Source: Ditylenchus dipsaci (lineage: Eukaryota; Nematoda; Chromadorea; Rhabditida; Anguinidae). From it: a stretch of DNA of 64,000 nt. Positions 62,226 to 64,000 of the stretch are shown in pieces. Both the position numbers and the translations under genes were made by a program. The stretch spans positions 1 through 64,000 of the forward strand of contig SADC01000385.1 in assembly GCA_004194705.1 (NCBI GenBank), read 5' to 3'. The notes beneath the pieces were generated by a model that worked only from the letters and a program-made list of their open reading frames with translations, was not told the origin of the DNA and ran no database searches. The stretch's first letter is position 1, and each line of letters begins with the position of its first letter.

Positions 62226-63998
62226 AGCACCTCAAAAGTCAATTAGGAATTAATGAAGTAGCTGGAGAAAAAAAGGAATTCGCTTACTCAAAACTTCGGA
62301 AACCAGATCTTCCATGACCAGAATAAAAGGTTGCAGATGGTCAGCATGCTTCTATACAAAGTTATTTATTAACGCGACGAGGAAAAATTTTTTTGGATTT
62401 TTCAGAACATGGAATTGTGAATTACCTCAGTTCAAATATCCTTCAGAATTTTTTCATTTTTTCGATGCATAAAAATTTAATTAAAAAACATTATTTAAAA
62501 GATAAGTGGTAATTTCGGCGTAGAGGCGTTAGGCCCTTTTTTCCACTTTTTGGCGTTCTGCCCTATGTTATATTTTAGCCACTTAGGACTTATTTTTTTA
62601 ACTTAGACTCAGGCTTAGGCTCAGGGTAGGCCAGCGCACGTTACCCGGGACTAAAAATGTCTTAAGAAACACAAAATGGCTTTAAATAAAGCCTAGGTGG
62701 CTAAAATATAACATAGGGCAGAACGCCAAAAAGTGGAAAAAAAGGGCCTAAAGGCTACGACCGTAATTTCAATTCTAATTTTGTATGAGATCAGCTAAAT
62801 TTTTATTTTTGATGACACCCTATACCCAAACGAAAGCTGAGGATTTCCTCTTTCAGAAAATACAAACCAAACTTTGTAAATTAGAGAGTTTAGAAAAGTA
62901 GAAAAAGAAAGGCTCTATTTTTACCACTGTCAGTCCATTTTTCATTTTAATAGAGCCAATCCCTTTTCTACTTTTTTAAGACTCTCTGATTTGCAAAATT
63001 TGGTCTGTATTTTTGAAAAATAATATCCTCAGGCAGGAGTACACTACTTGGCCAGAGTCAAAATCGAGTTTTTTAAGGGCAAAGTATTTTATAAGCCCTA
63101 AAAAATGATAAAAACGGCAAAAAAATACGGGAAGGACATTTTTCGAAAAAACATTTTTTTGGTCAATTTTTGCCTTGGTCCCCTTTATGGTTTTTGGCCA
63201 TTTTCTGTATTTTACCCCGTTTTGGTCACTGGAGATTTGCAAAAAGAGCTTCTTTATGCATTTTGATCATGAGTCTTGCTCGAATCATGTCTAAGGTATG
63301 TGTGTGCGCATCTCTAACTCTCAAGCCCCCTGCGGCCCCTTCGGGGGCGCAGGGGGCTTGGAGGCTTGGAGTTGAGATGCGCACACACACATCCCTTAGA
63401 CGCAAATCACTCTAAAGTGACTCTGGATGCATAAAAAATGTATGCGTACCAGAGTTTCTTTGTGCGGTAGGTCCCAGCTAACAAAACTATGTTCAAATTC
63501 CATCTTTTTAGGTTCAACAAGGTGTTTAAGTCGAAAAATGACCAAAAACCATAGGGGGGACCAAGGCAACAATTGACCAGAATCCACAGGGGGACCAAGG
63601 CAATCGATTTTTTTTCGAAAATTGCCCTTCCCACACTTTTTTGCCGTTTCTATCTTTTTCAGGGCTTATGAAATACTTTAACCTCGAAAAAACTCACTTT
63701 TGGCTCTGGCCAAATAGTGTACTTTAGCCTATCCTCGGCTTTCGTTTGGGGTATAGGATGTCATTGAAAATAAAAGATTTAGCTAACCTCATACAAAATT
63801 AAAATTTATGACAAACCCACTTTCAAAATTCTGAAACCACATGATTAGGTAGTCCCAAGATTCTAGTTGCTAATAAGGTATCATTTAAAACTACCACATG
63901 GTGTTATCACTTTAAAAAATATTTATTTATATACAGGTATATAAATAAACAGGTATATAAATTAGAGATAGAAGCGATGCGATGTATCGCATCGCAAC
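62226..63998. repeat. Region upstream of EPAC: foldbacks and the best family-A copy
   Basis: 62528-62752 is a foldback (CCACTTTTTGGCGTTCTGCC / GGCAGAACGCCAAAAAGTGG). 62765-63810 is one large inverted repeat: outer arms TAATTTTGTATGAGATCAGC and its partner, inner arms GGAGTACACTACTTGGCCAG and partner, with a family-A core (63215-63500) in the middle, showing what a fuller family-A element looks like. 63918-63966 repeats ATATACAGGTATATAAAT. The window ends in GCGATGCGATGTATCGCATC, which may be the start of another palindromic array. The EPAC promoter should lie left of about 62500, but no clear element is seen. Confidence 0.6.
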
Positions 63999-64000
63999 AT

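Overview
This is animal nuclear DNA: AT-rich, with spliced genes using short GT-AG introns and a very dense load of DNA transposons. The strongest clue to the lineage is an EPAC/RAPGEF3-4-type cAMP-regulated Rap exchange factor, a family I know only from Metazoa. The phylum cannot be told from the sequence; the small, intron-rich conserved genes and the MITE-heavy background suit an invertebrate.

Genes. (1) 724-6795 (+): a NOC3L-like ribosome-biogenesis gene, about 18 exons visible, 5' end not found. (2) 10893-11897 (+): the 3' exons of a small gene I do not recognise, ending with a repeated MDEPYP motif. (3) 27803-62225 (-): a complete EPAC-like gene, 24 coding exons over 34.4 kb, encoding DEP, cAMP-binding, REM, RA and CDC25-homology domains in that order. 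(4) 41311-41727 (+): a three-exon APC11 RING-H2 gene nested on the opposite strand inside EPAC intron 14. Everything else is repeats.

Repeats. 1-10 kb: NOC3L with a pogo-like palindromic MITE and other inverted repeats in its introns, then intergenic arrays and a foldback hAT element. 12-25 kb: a composite dispersed family ('family A') with two hairpins and a built-in splice-donor-like sequence, interrupted by hAT, pogo-like and TACCGTATTT MITEs. 26-28 kb: palindromes. 32-38.6 kb (EPAC intron 14): a 791-bp near-perfect palindrome and nested elements (TACCGTATTT MITE inside a MULE-like MITE inside a hAT element that also holds a mariner remnant). 51.5-53.6 kb: a decayed FLYWCH-MULE transposon with tandem-repeat termini and a 9-bp target duplication. 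54-62 kb: more hAT, MULE-like, mariner and palindromic elements.

The most notable pattern is a set of non-autonomous elements with hAT-type ends (TAGRG or CAGNG) and, mostly, 8-bp target duplications. Their subterminal regions are arrays of short palindromic motifs that differ completely between families; three of them still carry remnants of a BED zinc finger. A second pattern is that the frame breaks in the conserved genes, above all NOC3L, nearly all look like bases missing from homopolymer runs, which raises the question of sequence error versus real decay.
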